A stretch of DNA of 64,000 nt, from assembly GCA_046351135.1 (NCBI GenBank), contig JAXLZA010000009.1, forward strand, positions 204,041-268,040, given 5' to 3'. The first letter of the stretch is position 1. Each line of letters opens with the position of its first letter. The notes under the pieces are model-generated. The model searched no databases, was not told the DNA's origin, and worked only from the letters and a program-made list of their open reading frames with translations. Position numbers and translations under genes: made by a program. Source of the stretch: UBA4427 sp046351135. GTDB lineage: Bacteria > Myxococcota_A > UBA9160 > UBA4427. Below are positions 17,620-25,329 of this stretch, one piece after another.

Positions 17620-18123
17620 ATGAAGGAATCCAGGTCGACCCAGCTCCAGATCCGGGTCTCGCCCGGCCAGAAGAGGGCGATCCAGGCCGCCGCGCAGCGG
17701 GCCGGGCGCTCGGTCTCGGCCTGGGTCCTCGGGCGGCTGCTGCCCTCCGCCGCAGAGGAGCTCGCGAGCGCGATCGCCGGCCTCGGGGAGACGAAGAACG
17801 GGAGCGAGCGCTCGTTCGCCTTCGCGGAGATCCTCGACCTCCTCGTCCGCCTCTCACGCGAGGATCTGACCCAGGCGATCGAGCATCCGCCCGCGCGGCC
17901 GCTCGATCCCTACTGGTCCAACTACCTCGCGGCCACGATCGAGCAGGCGGCCGCAGCCCGGAACGTCCGGGTCCCGGACTGGGTGAAGGCGATCCCGCCC
18001 CTCGAAGAGCCCGCCTTCGGCTCATCGCTCTCGAGCCTCCGGCTTCATCTCCTGATCGCGTCGCCGCCCCCCTTTGCCGCCCGCAATCTCTTCATCGACA
18101 CGGCGCTCGGCGGGCGGGTCTGA
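17620..18123 (+). CDS. Ribbon-helix-helix antitoxin-like protein
   Basis: A 167-residue protein. Residues 7-42 (TQLQIRVSPGQKRAIQAAAQ...SVSAWVLGRLLP) look like a ribbon-helix-helix DNA-binding domain: a beta strand and two helices. The remainder has a conserved-looking C-terminal domain, with DPYWSNYLAATIEQA, VPDWVKAIPPLEEPAF and SPPPFAARNLFIDTALG. From memory, similar C-terminal segments occur in HTH antitoxins beside nucleotidyltransferases, so this may be the toxin-binding module joined to a different DNA-binding head (inference). It is followed 6 bp later by the nucleotidyltransferase-like gene. Confidence 0.7.
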   Translation: MKESRSTQLQIRVSPGQKRAIQAAAQRAGRSVSAWVLGRLLPSAAEELASAIAGLGETKNGSERSFAFAEILDLLVRLSREDLTQAIEHPPARPLDPYWSNYLAATIEQAAAARNVRVPDWVKAIPPLEEPAFGSSLSSLRLHLLIASPPPFAARNLFIDTALGGRV

Positions 18124-18129
18124 CGCCCC

Positions 18130-18660
18130 ATGGCCGCCCTGACCCGCGCCCAGATCCTCGACCTCCTGCACGAGCTGAACGTCGAGCTCGCCTCACGCAA
18201 CGTGATCGGCCAGCTCCAGCTCGCCGGCGGCGCGGTCATGTGTCTCGTCTTCCGTTCTCGAGACGCAACGCGCGGAGTCGATGCCACCTTCGAGCCTACC
18301 TCGATCCTGCTCGACGCCGCGCTCGCGATCGCCGCGCGGCACGGCCTCCCCGACGGCTGGCTCAACCATGCGGTCAAGGGCTACCTGAGCGATCGCGGAA
18401 CCTTCGACTCGTTCCTCGAGCTCGACCATTTGCGCGTGTTCGTCGCAGACGCGCGCTACATGCTCGCGATGAAAGTGCTCACGTTCCGGATTGGAGAGGG
18501 GTATGGGGACGAGGAGGACGTCCGGTATCTGCTACGGCATCTCGACATCACGCGACGGGACGAGGCCGAAGCGATTCTTGGCGCCTACTATCCGATCGAG
18601 GGTTATCCGATGTATGCGATCGAGGCGGTGAGAGAGCTGGTCGAGATGAGGCGGAGGTGA
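18130..18660 (+). CDS. DUF6036-type nucleotidyltransferase (putative toxin)
   Basis: A 176-residue protein resembling DUF6036 nucleotidyltransferases, related to the AbiEii/MNT-like superfamily. LAGGAVMCLVFRSRDATRGVDATF fits the pattern GG...RxTxDVDxxF, in which the Asp residues bind metal; here only D-A-T-F is obvious after the Gly pair. YMLAMKVLTFRIGEGYGDEEDVRYLLRHL matches the conserved K and DD region. Such proteins act as toxins by adding nucleotides to tRNA ends or proteins, or partner an antitoxin. With the upstream ribbon-helix-helix gene it forms a likely toxin-antitoxin pair. Confidence 0.72.
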   Translation: MAALTRAQILDLLHELNVELASRNVIGQLQLAGGAVMCLVFRSRDATRGVDATFEPTSILLDAALAIAARHGLPDGWLNHAVKGYLSDRGTFDSFLELDHLRVFVADARYMLAMKVLTFRIGEGYGDEEDVRYLLRHLDITRRDEAEAILGAYYPIEGYPMYAIEAVRELVEMRRR

Positions 18661-18915
18661 GGTCGAGCTGGCCTGGCTCGAGCGTGATCTCGTCGAGCCG
18701 GCGCTCCTCCCATGAACTCGCCGATCCTGATGTCCAGTGCTCTGCCCGATTGCCGTTCTCAGGCGAGCAAGACTTGCGCACTCGTCAAGTCGAGGACATC
18801 GATGTCGGGCGCGAGAACGCCGATTCACGACTGATATCCCAGCGCTCACCCGACTATCCGTTTCCGGCGACTCGTCATCTTCTGCGCGAGCGAATGCGGA
18901 GCGGAGCCTGGCTCA
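18661..18915. other. Lower-G+C gap inside the toxin-antitoxin island
   Basis: No convincing gene on either strand. Short open frames exist but none has domain-like composition or a ribosome site. It separates the two toxin-antitoxin-like pairs and may be remnant DNA from an earlier insertion. Confidence 0.4.
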
Positions 18916-19254
18916 GTGAGACTGCCGAACTGCGTGCACGCCGAAGTCGCCCCGGAGAAGGTTCGACACTACCTCCTGTCTTCTCAGCATCGGTTCGGAC
19001 GATTCAAGGCACGCTTCTTTCAGGCACTCGGATACGATGCCGAGAATTGGACTCGGCTCGCCGCGGATCTTCGAGCAATCGCTCGCTGGGGAGACGCTCA
19101 GCCAATCGAATCGCCCTTCGGAAAGAAGTTCTCTATCGTGTCGCTGATCGTGGGGCCCAACGGTCGCTCAGCAATGATCGTGTCGATCTGGATCATCGAC
19201 GCAAAGAGTTCCATACCCCGGTTCGTGACGGCCTATCCCGCGGAGGGACGATGA
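18916..19254 (+). CDS. DUF6883-like protein (putative toxin partner)
   Basis: A 112-residue protein from GTG 18916. The sequence MRLPNCVHAEV...KVRHYLLSSQHRFGRFKARFF, GKKFSIVSLIVGPNGRSAMIVSIWII and PRFVTAYP fits the DUF6883 pattern (K-x-xYLL, HPxGRxKAxFF, GPxGR..V.SxW, PRLVTxYP), which occurs as stand-alone proteins and as toxin C-termini. Function is not established. Base composition is clearly lower than the host (31 G/C of 60 at 18961-19020), suggesting transfer. It overlaps the next gene by ATGA. Confidence 0.68.
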   Translation: MRLPNCVHAEVAPEKVRHYLLSSQHRFGRFKARFFQALGYDAENWTRLAADLRAIARWGDAQPIESPFGKKFSIVSLIVGPNGRSAMIVSIWIIDAKSSIPRFVTAYPAEGR

Positions 19255-19484
19255 GCTTCAAGACTCTCGAAATGATCGTGCTCGAACACGACCTCCCCGA
19301 GTACGCCCTCCTCAGAGGCGACCTCGGCACCGTCGTCCATGTCTACGAGAAGGGTGGGCTCGAGGTCGAGTTCGTGACGGCAGGGGGACGGACCGAGGCG
19401 GTCGTGACGCTCCGGGAAACCGATGTTCGCCCCGCTGGCGATTCCGACCTCGTGTCGGTCCGTCCGGCGCGTCGTTCGGCGTAG
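19251..19484 (+). CDS. DUF4926-like small protein (putative antitoxin/immunity)
   Basis: A 77-residue protein from ATG 19251, coupled to the DUF6883-like gene by a 4-nt overlap. The sequence IVLEHDLPEYALLRGDLGTVVHVY, EVEFVTAGGRTEAVVTL and DVRPA is a good match to the DUF4926 pattern, a compact beta-barrel-like fold. The pair recurs in genomes as far as I recall and looks like a toxin with its neutraliser. A short C-terminal tail of about 15 residues is extra. Confidence 0.72.
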   Translation: MSFKTLEMIVLEHDLPEYALLRGDLGTVVHVYEKGGLEVEFVTAGGRTEAVVTLRETDVRPAGDSDLVSVRPARRSA

Positions 19485-19514
19485 ACTTCAGCCGGTCCGC
19501 AGCCAGCCCGTCCC

Positions 19515-20213
19515 TCAATCCAGATTCCGATTCCGAAACGTCCACACCGCCCCCGGCCCCGAGAACACGAGCAGCCGCCGATCCGTCCGCAGCTTCGCGA
19601 GGGTGTCCTCCGCGTCGATCGACTCGAGCGTCTCCCGCAGCTGGAAGGGCATCGAGGCGAAGCGGCCGACCTCGGGCGCGAGGCCGAGGGCGCGGCGGTT
19701 GGTGACGACGATGCCGACGGCGGCGCCGGCGCGGAGCGCCTCGATCGACTCCTCGGGCGTGAGCGCCTCTTCGACCCAGATGCCCGAAGGACCGACGAAG
19801 CCGAGCGCCCGGCGGCCGGTCGCGACGAGGGCGATGCGCTGGGCGACGAGCGCCCGGTCCGGGGCGCGCTCGGCGATCCGGTAGCGGACCTCGGCGAAGC
19901 CGCCCTGGACGCCGACGCCGATGGCGCGGTGGGTCGTCAGCACGATGCCGACGCGGCCGCGGCTCTCGTTGAAGAGGACGCTCTCCTCGAGGTCGAGGCG
20001 GAGCCGGCCCCGGCTGCCGGTGACCGAGCTGAAGGCGTAGAGGTCGCGCCCGTCCTGCTCGATCGTGATGACGTCGAGGCGGTCGACCTCGTCGGGGTAG
20101 AGGCCGACCTGGGCCGGAGCACGGCCGGCCGCGAGGGCCACCGCGACCCCGAGCCCGACCGCGAGCCCGCAGACCACCCCGCGCGTGCGGGCCTTCGAAG
20201 AGCGCCAGGACAT
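19515..20213 (-). CDS. Secreted protein with four degenerate repeats
   Basis: Not recognised as a named family. About 232 residues from ATG 20213 with a signal peptide (GVVCGLAVGLGVAVALAAG). The mature part has a repeat unit of roughly 30-45 residues built around V-x-T-x-R-R-A-L-G: VLTTHRAIGVG, LVATGRRALGF, VVTNRRALGLA and LRTDRRLLVFSG, each followed by a short aromatic strand. This suggests a small beta-propeller or PH-like repeat protein in the periplasm. No clear ribosome site; an upstream start at 20270 is possible. Confidence 0.6.
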   Translation of the reverse strand: MSWRSSKARTRGVVCGLAVGLGVAVALAAGRAPAQVGLYPDEVDRLDVITIEQDGRDLYAFSSVTGSRGRLRLDLEESVLFNESRGRVGIVLTTHRAIGVGVQGGFAEVRYRIAERAPDRALVAQRIALVATGRRALGFVGPSGIWVEEALTPEESIEALRAGAAVGIVVTNRRALGLAPEVGRFASMPFQLRETLESIDAEDTLAKLRTDRRLLVFSGPGAVWTFRNRNLD

Positions 20214-20455
20214 GGCCGGAGTGGACCCCTTCACGCGTCGGTGCGCAAGCGAGGGAGACCTCGGGCGCACCGCGAGTTCCGGCCGGACCGGGGACGCCGG
20301 GTCGCATTCCCGCGTGGGACGCCGAGCCCGCGCGAATGCACTCGGATTCGGGGCGCCGGACTCGTCCTCGCTCTCTGCTCTCGGCCCCCACCGCCCGGCC
20401 CCCTGGCCCGGGTCCGCCCCTCCCCGGCCCGGATCTGGTATCTAACGGCCTCTAT

Positions 20456-21631
20456 ATGGATCCCGTCTACGTCAGCCCCATCAACCGCGGCGTCGAGCCC
20501 GCCCGCCCCGGCGAGTTCCCGCCGGTCGCGATCGGCCCGATCTGCGCCGATCCGCCCGTCGTCCTCGCCCCGATGGCCGGCATCACGAACGCGCCCTTCC
20601 GCCGCCTCTGCCGCGGCTTCGGCGCCGGCCTCTACGTCTCCGAGATGATCACGGCGCGGGCCCTCGTCGAGCGCAACGAGAAGACGATGCGCCTCTCGGA
20701 GTTCGCGCCCGACGAGAGCCCGCGGAGCCTCCAGCTCTACGGTGTCGATCCGCATTACGTCGGCGAGGCGGTCAAGATGCTGGTCGGCGAGGACCGCATC
20801 GATCATCTCGACATGAACTTCGGTTGCCCCGTCAAGAAGGTCACCCGCAAAGGCGGCGGCGCCGCCATCCCCGCCAAGCCCCGGCTCCTCGAGGCGATCG
20901 TCCGCGCCGCCGTCCGCAACGCCGGCCCGATCCCCGTCACGATCAAGTTCCGCATCGGCATCGAAGACGGCTGGCACACCTTCCTCGAGACCGGCCGCAT
21001 CGCCGAGGGCGAAGGCTGCCGCGCCATCGCGCTGCACGCGCGCACCGCCGCCCAGCTCTACGACGGTGAGGCGGATTGGAACGCGATCGGGGAGCTCAAG
21101 CAGGCCGTCCGCACGATTCCGGTCTTCGGCAACGGGGACATCTGGGAGGCGTGGGATGCACTGCGCATGATGCGGCAGACGGGCTGCGACGGGGTCGTCG
21201 TCGGGCGGGGGTGTCTCGGGCGGCCGTGGCTGTTTCGGGATCTCGCGGACGTGTTTGCAGGGAGGCAGCCGGAGAATCCGCCGGATTTCGGCGAGATCGC
21301 CGAGACGATGAGACGGCACGCACGACTGCTATGCGAGTGGCAGGGTGAGCACTGGGGCATCCGCGACTTCCGCAAACACGCGACCTGGTACACCAAGGGC
21401 TTCCCGGGCAGCACCAAGATGCGCGACAAGCTGATCCGCATCGAGTCGCTGGCGGAGCTCGACGCGATCCTCGAGGAAGGGGATCAGGCGGCGGCGTTTC
21501 CGCCGACGGCGATGCGGGCGAAGCGCGGGAAGAAGGGCGGGAGCCAGAAGGTCGTGCTGCCGGAGGGGTTCAGGAACGATCTGCAGGATGCGACGCCGCC
21601 GGAGGCGGAAGACGAGAGCGATGGGGGCTGA
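20456..21631 (+). CDS. dusB: tRNA-dihydrouridine synthase
   Basis: A 391-residue FMN enzyme that reduces uridine in tRNA D-loops. Motifs in order: LAPMAGITNAPFRRLCR, LDMNFGCPVKKVTRKGGGAA with the catalytic Cys, IALHARTAAQLYDGEADW, PVFGNGDI, VVVGRGCLGRPWLF and FRKHATWYTKGFPGSTKMR. All support the DusB group. The ATG at 20456 gives a normal N-terminus (MDPVYVSPI); the earlier in-frame start adds Pro/Arg-rich sequence. The C-terminal 60 residues extend beyond the usual family length and are charged. Confidence 0.9.
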   Translation: MDPVYVSPINRGVEPARPGEFPPVAIGPICADPPVVLAPMAGITNAPFRRLCRGFGAGLYVSEMITARALVERNEKTMRLSEFAPDESPRSLQLYGVDPHYVGEAVKMLVGEDRIDHLDMNFGCPVKKVTRKGGGAAIPAKPRLLEAIVRAAVRNAGPIPVTIKFRIGIEDGWHTFLETGRIAEGEGCRAIALHARTAAQLYDGEADWNAIGELKQAVRTIPVFGNGDIWEAWDALRMMRQTGCDGVVVGRGCLGRPWLFRDLADVFAGRQPENPPDFGEIAETMRRHARLLCEWQGEHWGIRDFRKHATWYTKGFPGSTKMRDKLIRIESLAELDAILEEGDQAAAFPPTAMRAKRGKKGGSQKVVLPEGFRNDLQDATPPEAEDESDGG

Positions 21632-21643
21632 GCCCGACTCGCC

Positions 21644-22000
21644 TCACCCGAACTTCGTCGTATCGATGATCGCCCGCTCGTGCGTCCCCTTCGAGATCAG
21701 CCTCCCCTCGCACTCGACCTCGGTCTCGAACGTGAGCCGCCGCTTCTCGATCTTGACGAGCTTGCACCGGATCACGATCTCCTTCCCCGACGCCGCCGCC
21801 CCCTGATGGCTCACGCAGACGTGCGTCCCCACCGTTGCCTGCGCCGGCGCGAGCGAGGGCTGGACCGCGAGCAGGCAGGTCCCCTCGATGAGCCCGATCA
21901 TGTTGGGCGTGCCGAGCACCTTGACCGGGAGATGGGGCGGCGCCATGTCGTCGGTCACGGTGTAGCGCTGCTCGTTCGATAGGCCGATCTCGATTGCCAT
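21644..22000 (-). CDS. FlK-like fluoroacetyl-CoA-type thioesterase
   Basis: A 118-residue hot-dog protein from ATG 22000, which has a strong GGAGGAC ribosome site. Thr31 (LGTPNM), Glu39 (GLIEGTC) and His65 (CVSHQG) reproduce the spacing of the Thr42/Glu50/His76 catalytic triad of FlK (8 and 26 residues apart). VTDDMAPPHLPVKVLGTP and ATVGTHVCVSHQG are typical of the family. FlK hydrolyses fluoroacetyl-CoA; homologues act on other small acyl-CoAs, so a detoxification or general thioesterase role is likely. It is divergent from the SDR gene. Confidence 0.85.
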   Translation of the reverse strand: MAIEIGLSNEQRYTVTDDMAPPHLPVKVLGTPNMIGLIEGTCLLAVQPSLAPAQATVGTHVCVSHQGAAASGKEIVIRCKLVKIEKRRLTFETEVECEGRLISKGTHERAIIDTTKFG

Positions 22001-22019
22001 CCGTCGTCCTCCAGCCAAG

Positions 22020-22036
22020 CTCTCCCGACGGGAGAG
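22020..22036. repeat. Short stem-loop in a divergent intergenic region
   Basis: CTCTCCC-GAC-GGGAGAG is a 7-bp perfect inverted repeat just upstream of the thioesterase start, between divergent genes. It could be an operator or a structured 5' leader; no regulator gene is adjacent. Confidence 0.35.
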
Positions 22037-22137
22037 AGCATCAGCATAGGGAAGGCATCGCGCTGCGCTCGCGTCGACGGCGGAGCACGGCGCCGAGCGT
22101 GGCCCCGTGATAGCGTCGGGCTCGGAGGAACCCACGC

Positions 22138-22923
22138 ATGAGCGAACGAAAATCCGGCATGGCCAGGCACGACTTCTCCGGCCGCGTGGCCCTCGTGACC
22201 GGCGCCGCCGGCGGCATCGGCCGCGCGACCGCGATCGAGCTGGCCCGCGCCGGCGCGAAGGTCGCCGTCGCCGACATCGACCTCGACCACGCGCGCAACA
22301 CGGTGTCCCTGATCGAGAACGCCGGCGGAACGGCGCTCGCGATCCGCGTCGACGTCGCCGACCCGGTCTCCGTCGCGAACATGGTCGCGACGACCGTCGA
22401 CCGCTTCGGCCGCCTCGACTTCGCCCACAACAACGCCGGCGTGATGGGCGGCGGCCGCCCCCTCGTCGAGATGCCGGACGAGGTCTTCCTCCGCGCCATC
22501 GGCGTCATGCTGACCGGCGTCTTCTACTGCATGAAGCACGAGATTCCGGTCATGATCCGCGGCGGCGGCGGCGCGATCGTCAACACCTCGTCGGGCGCCG
22601 GCGTGATCGGCGTGCCCAACCAATGCGACTACGTCGCCGCCAAGCACGGCGTCATCGGCCTGACCAAGTCGGCCGCCCTCGAGAACATCACGAAGAACGT
22701 CCGCATCAACTCGATCTGCCCGGGCACGGCCCGCAGCCGCATGGTCGATGGCTGGCTCCAGGGCTCGCTCGAGGCCGAGCAGCAGGTCGCCGCCCTCCAT
22801 CCGATCGGCCGCATCGCCGAGCCCGAGGAGATTGCGCGCGCGGTCTGCTGGCTGCTGTCGGACGACGCTTCGTTCGTGGTCGGGGCGACGATCTCGGCGG
22901 ACGGTGGGTATACGGTGCCCTGA
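22138..22923 (+). CDS. SDR family NAD(P)-dependent oxidoreductase
   Basis: A classical short-chain dehydrogenase of 261 residues. Motifs: cofactor TGAAGGIG, acidic DIDL after beta-2 (favouring NAD), HNNAGV, catalytic Ser in VNTSSGAGV, YVAAKHG (Tyr-x-x-x-Lys), and the C-terminal ASFVVGATISADGGYTV. All catalytic residues are present. The ATG at 22138 has a CGGAGGAA ribosome site. Substrate is not predictable; many homologues reduce 3-oxoacyl-CoA or secondary alcohols. Confidence 0.88.
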   Translation: MSERKSGMARHDFSGRVALVTGAAGGIGRATAIELARAGAKVAVADIDLDHARNTVSLIENAGGTALAIRVDVADPVSVANMVATTVDRFGRLDFAHNNAGVMGGGRPLVEMPDEVFLRAIGVMLTGVFYCMKHEIPVMIRGGGGAIVNTSSGAGVIGVPNQCDYVAAKHGVIGLTKSAALENITKNVRINSICPGTARSRMVDGWLQGSLEAEQQVAALHPIGRIAEPEEIARAVCWLLSDDASFVVGATISADGGYTVP

Positions 22924-23024
22924 GCGGAAAGACGCGGGGCGGAAGGCAACGAGACGCGACGGCACAGCTCGAGGCCAGGGCGCCCGAGGCGACGGGCGAG
23001 GATCCCTTCGCGACAGGAGCTGCG

Positions 23025-23981
23025 TTGAGGCACACGCTTGCCTTCCTCTGGCACGAACGCGGCGCCTGGCACGCCGAGCTCCCCTACGGCCCAACCGGCA
23101 GCGGGGCGACGCCGTCGGACGCGCTCGACGCTCTGCACGAGGCCCAGCTCGAGCGTCGCCGCGAGGTCGAACGACGGCCCCCCAGTCCTCCCGCCGACGA
23201 GGCCACTGCCCGCCTTCTCGCGACGCTGCGCAAATCGACGCCGGACGCGACTCGGAGCGTGCCGTACGAGATCGAGCGACTCGGCCTCGACGACTGTCTC
23301 CCGATCGCACCGGATGCCTTCGCCGCGCTCCTCGCCGAGCAGTGCGAGCGACGAACGCCTCGGGAGCTTCGCGCGGTCCGCAGAATCATCCGTGAGTTCG
23401 GCCGCGAGGAGCCGCGTCCCGTCAGTGGCCTCACCGCCCATCCGGTCGGCGCCTGGCTTCGCCGGCATCGGATCCTCGTCGTCGGCAGCGAGCTCTACGA
23501 TCTGCCGATCTCCTCGCACTGGACCCCGGAGAGGTCGGGCCTCTTCGCCTTCGACGGATCCACGCTCCATCGTCTGGAGGAGAGCGTCGAGGCGCTCCAG
23601 ACGATGCTCCAGGCGGAGCAGCCCGATCTCGCGGCCGTCGATCCGAGCGACATCGCGCATCTCGTCATCGAGGCCGTCGGCCGCCGGGGCAATGCGCACC
23701 ACACACTCGCCACCGTCGATTCGCTCGAGCGCATGGAGGAACCGGGTTGGTACGTCCTCGATCGGCGGGAGCTGGCTCGGATCTCGCCGCTCCCCGAGGC
23801 CTCGCTCGAGACCAGTCCGGAGGGCTGGATCCTCCGGTTCGCGACTCGCTTCGGCGAGCTGGGGATGGACGACGAGGTCTACGAGTGGCGCGTCGCGTTC
23901 TCCCGGCGCTTCGAAGTCGAGATCCGTCTCGATCTGCTCTCGAGCCGCATCTTCGCATCCCGGCCGATCGTGATGGAGTAG
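23025..23981 (+). CDS. Hypothetical protein, TTG start
   Basis: I do not recognise this 318-residue protein. The frame opens after the SDR gene; the best start is TTG 23025, with a CAGGAG ribosome site 5-6 nt upstream and no ATG nearby. The protein is soluble and charged with no signal peptide. It has a Glu/Arg-rich helix (EAQLERRREVERR) near residue 45 and a Trp/Arg-rich C-terminal strand region (GWILRFATRFGEL, YEWRVAFSRRFEVEIRLDL). Codon use looks host-like, so it is probably a real resident gene. Confidence 0.6.
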   Translation: MRHTLAFLWHERGAWHAELPYGPTGSGATPSDALDALHEAQLERRREVERRPPSPPADEATARLLATLRKSTPDATRSVPYEIERLGLDDCLPIAPDAFAALLAEQCERRTPRELRAVRRIIREFGREEPRPVSGLTAHPVGAWLRRHRILVVGSELYDLPISSHWTPERSGLFAFDGSTLHRLEESVEALQTMLQAEQPDLAAVDPSDIAHLVIEAVGRRGNAHHTLATVDSLERMEEPGWYVLDRRELARISPLPEASLETSPEGWILRFATRFGELGMDDEVYEWRVAFSRRFEVEIRLDLLSSRIFASRPIVME

Positions 23982-24055
23982 CGGACGAAGAAGAGCAGGG
24001 GCCCCCGCTCGAGCCGCTCTCGTCGAGATCGAATGGCTCGCGTATCGTCGAACCC

Positions 24056-25237
24056 ATGGCCTTCGCGTTCGACCCGTACGACGCCCGCCTCTTCGACGAC
24101 CCGCAGCCGGCCTTCCGCCGCCTGCGCGACGAGCTCCCCGCCTATCACGAGCCCGAGCGTGACTTCTGGGTCCTCTCCCGCTTCGAGGACGTCTGGCAGG
24201 CGCTGCGCGATCCCGCGACCTTCTCCTCCGCCGGCGGGATCACCATCCTCGACGAGCACAACGCCGCCGCCCCGCCGATGATCCTGACGATGGACCCGCC
24301 GCGGCACGGGGTGCTGCGGACGAAGGTGAATCGCGGGTTCACGCCGCGGCGGATCGCGGGGCTCGAGGCCTGGATCCGCGACGAGGCGACGGCGCTCCTC
24401 GACCGCCTCGAGGCGAGGGGCGAGGGCGACCTCGTCCACGACTTCGCGACGCCGCTCCCGACGGCGGTCTTCGCCGAGCTGCTCGGTGTCCCCGCATCCG
24501 AGCGCGACGCGTTTCGGCGCTGGTCCGACGCGACCTGCGCCATGAGCCCCGATCCCACGGCGATGGCGGCGGGCAAGCAGGCGATCGCCGAGCTGACGGG
24601 GCTCTTCGCCGAGCTGGCCGACGAGCGACGCCGACGCCCGACCGACGACCTCATCTCCGCGCTGGCCCACGCGGGCGCGAGCCCGGGCGGCGGGGCGGAC
24701 GAAGAGCCCATGACCTCCGACGAGCTGACGGGCTTCTGCGTGCTCCTCCTCGTCGCCGGCCTCGAGACGACGGCCTCGCTGATCGCGACGGGCTCCCTCC
24801 GCCTCGCCCAGCATCCCGACCAGCGCGTCCGCCTCGTCCGCGATCCGAGCGCGATCCCGAACGCCGTCGAGGAGATGGTCCGCTTCGACAGCCCGATCCC
24901 CGGCAACGCGCGGACGCTGACCCGGGACATCGAGCGCCACGGCCGGAAGATGCCCGCCGGCGCCAAGGTCCTCCTGCTCTATGCCGCGGCAAACCGCGAC
25001 GAGCGTGAGTTTCCGGGCGGCGATCGCTTCGACGTCGAGCGCCCGATCGATCGCCACGTCGCCTTCGGCCACGGCATCCATTTCTGTCTCGGTGCGTCGC
25101 TGGCGCGGCTCGAGGCCCGCGTCGCCTTCGAGGAGCTGCTGCGGCGCTTCCCGGATCACGATCTCGCGACGCAGTGTCGCTGGACGCAGCTCGTGCCGAC
25201 GCGCTCCCCGGTGTCGCTGCCGATCCGGGTGCGCTGA
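24056..25237 (+). CDS. Cytochrome P450
   Basis: A 393-residue bacterial (class I) P450. The I-helix oxygen motif is LLVAGLETTASLI, the K-helix ExxR is EEMVRF, and the heme loop is FGHGIHFCLGASLARLEAR with the proximal Cys344. It needs separate ferredoxin and reductase partners, none of which is beside it. Family members hydroxylate terpenoids, steroids or fatty acids; the igr-like operon elsewhere in the window makes a sterol or isoprenoid substrate conceivable, but this is inference. The ATG at 24056 is the natural start. Confidence 0.88.
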   Translation: MAFAFDPYDARLFDDPQPAFRRLRDELPAYHEPERDFWVLSRFEDVWQALRDPATFSSAGGITILDEHNAAAPPMILTMDPPRHGVLRTKVNRGFTPRRIAGLEAWIRDEATALLDRLEARGEGDLVHDFATPLPTAVFAELLGVPASERDAFRRWSDATCAMSPDPTAMAAGKQAIAELTGLFAELADERRRRPTDDLISALAHAGASPGGGADEEPMTSDELTGFCVLLLVAGLETTASLIATGSLRLAQHPDQRVRLVRDPSAIPNAVEEMVRFDSPIPGNARTLTRDIERHGRKMPAGAKVLLLYAAANRDEREFPGGDRFDVERPIDRHVAFGHGIHFCLGASLARLEARVAFEELLRRFPDHDLATQCRWTQLVPTRSPVSLPIRVR

Positions 25238-25329
25238 TGGAGCGAAGCGAGGCCGACTGATCCGGGGCGAAGACAGGCGACGCCCCGACGCGCCGCCGAC
25301 CGAAACGCGAATCGAGGAGGAGAGCCGCC

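Noticed and set aside
18532..18849. Minus-strand small gene between the two toxin-antitoxin pairs
   Set aside because: No ribosome site, Arg/Ser-rich shadow composition, and it overlaps the nucleotidyltransferase gene.
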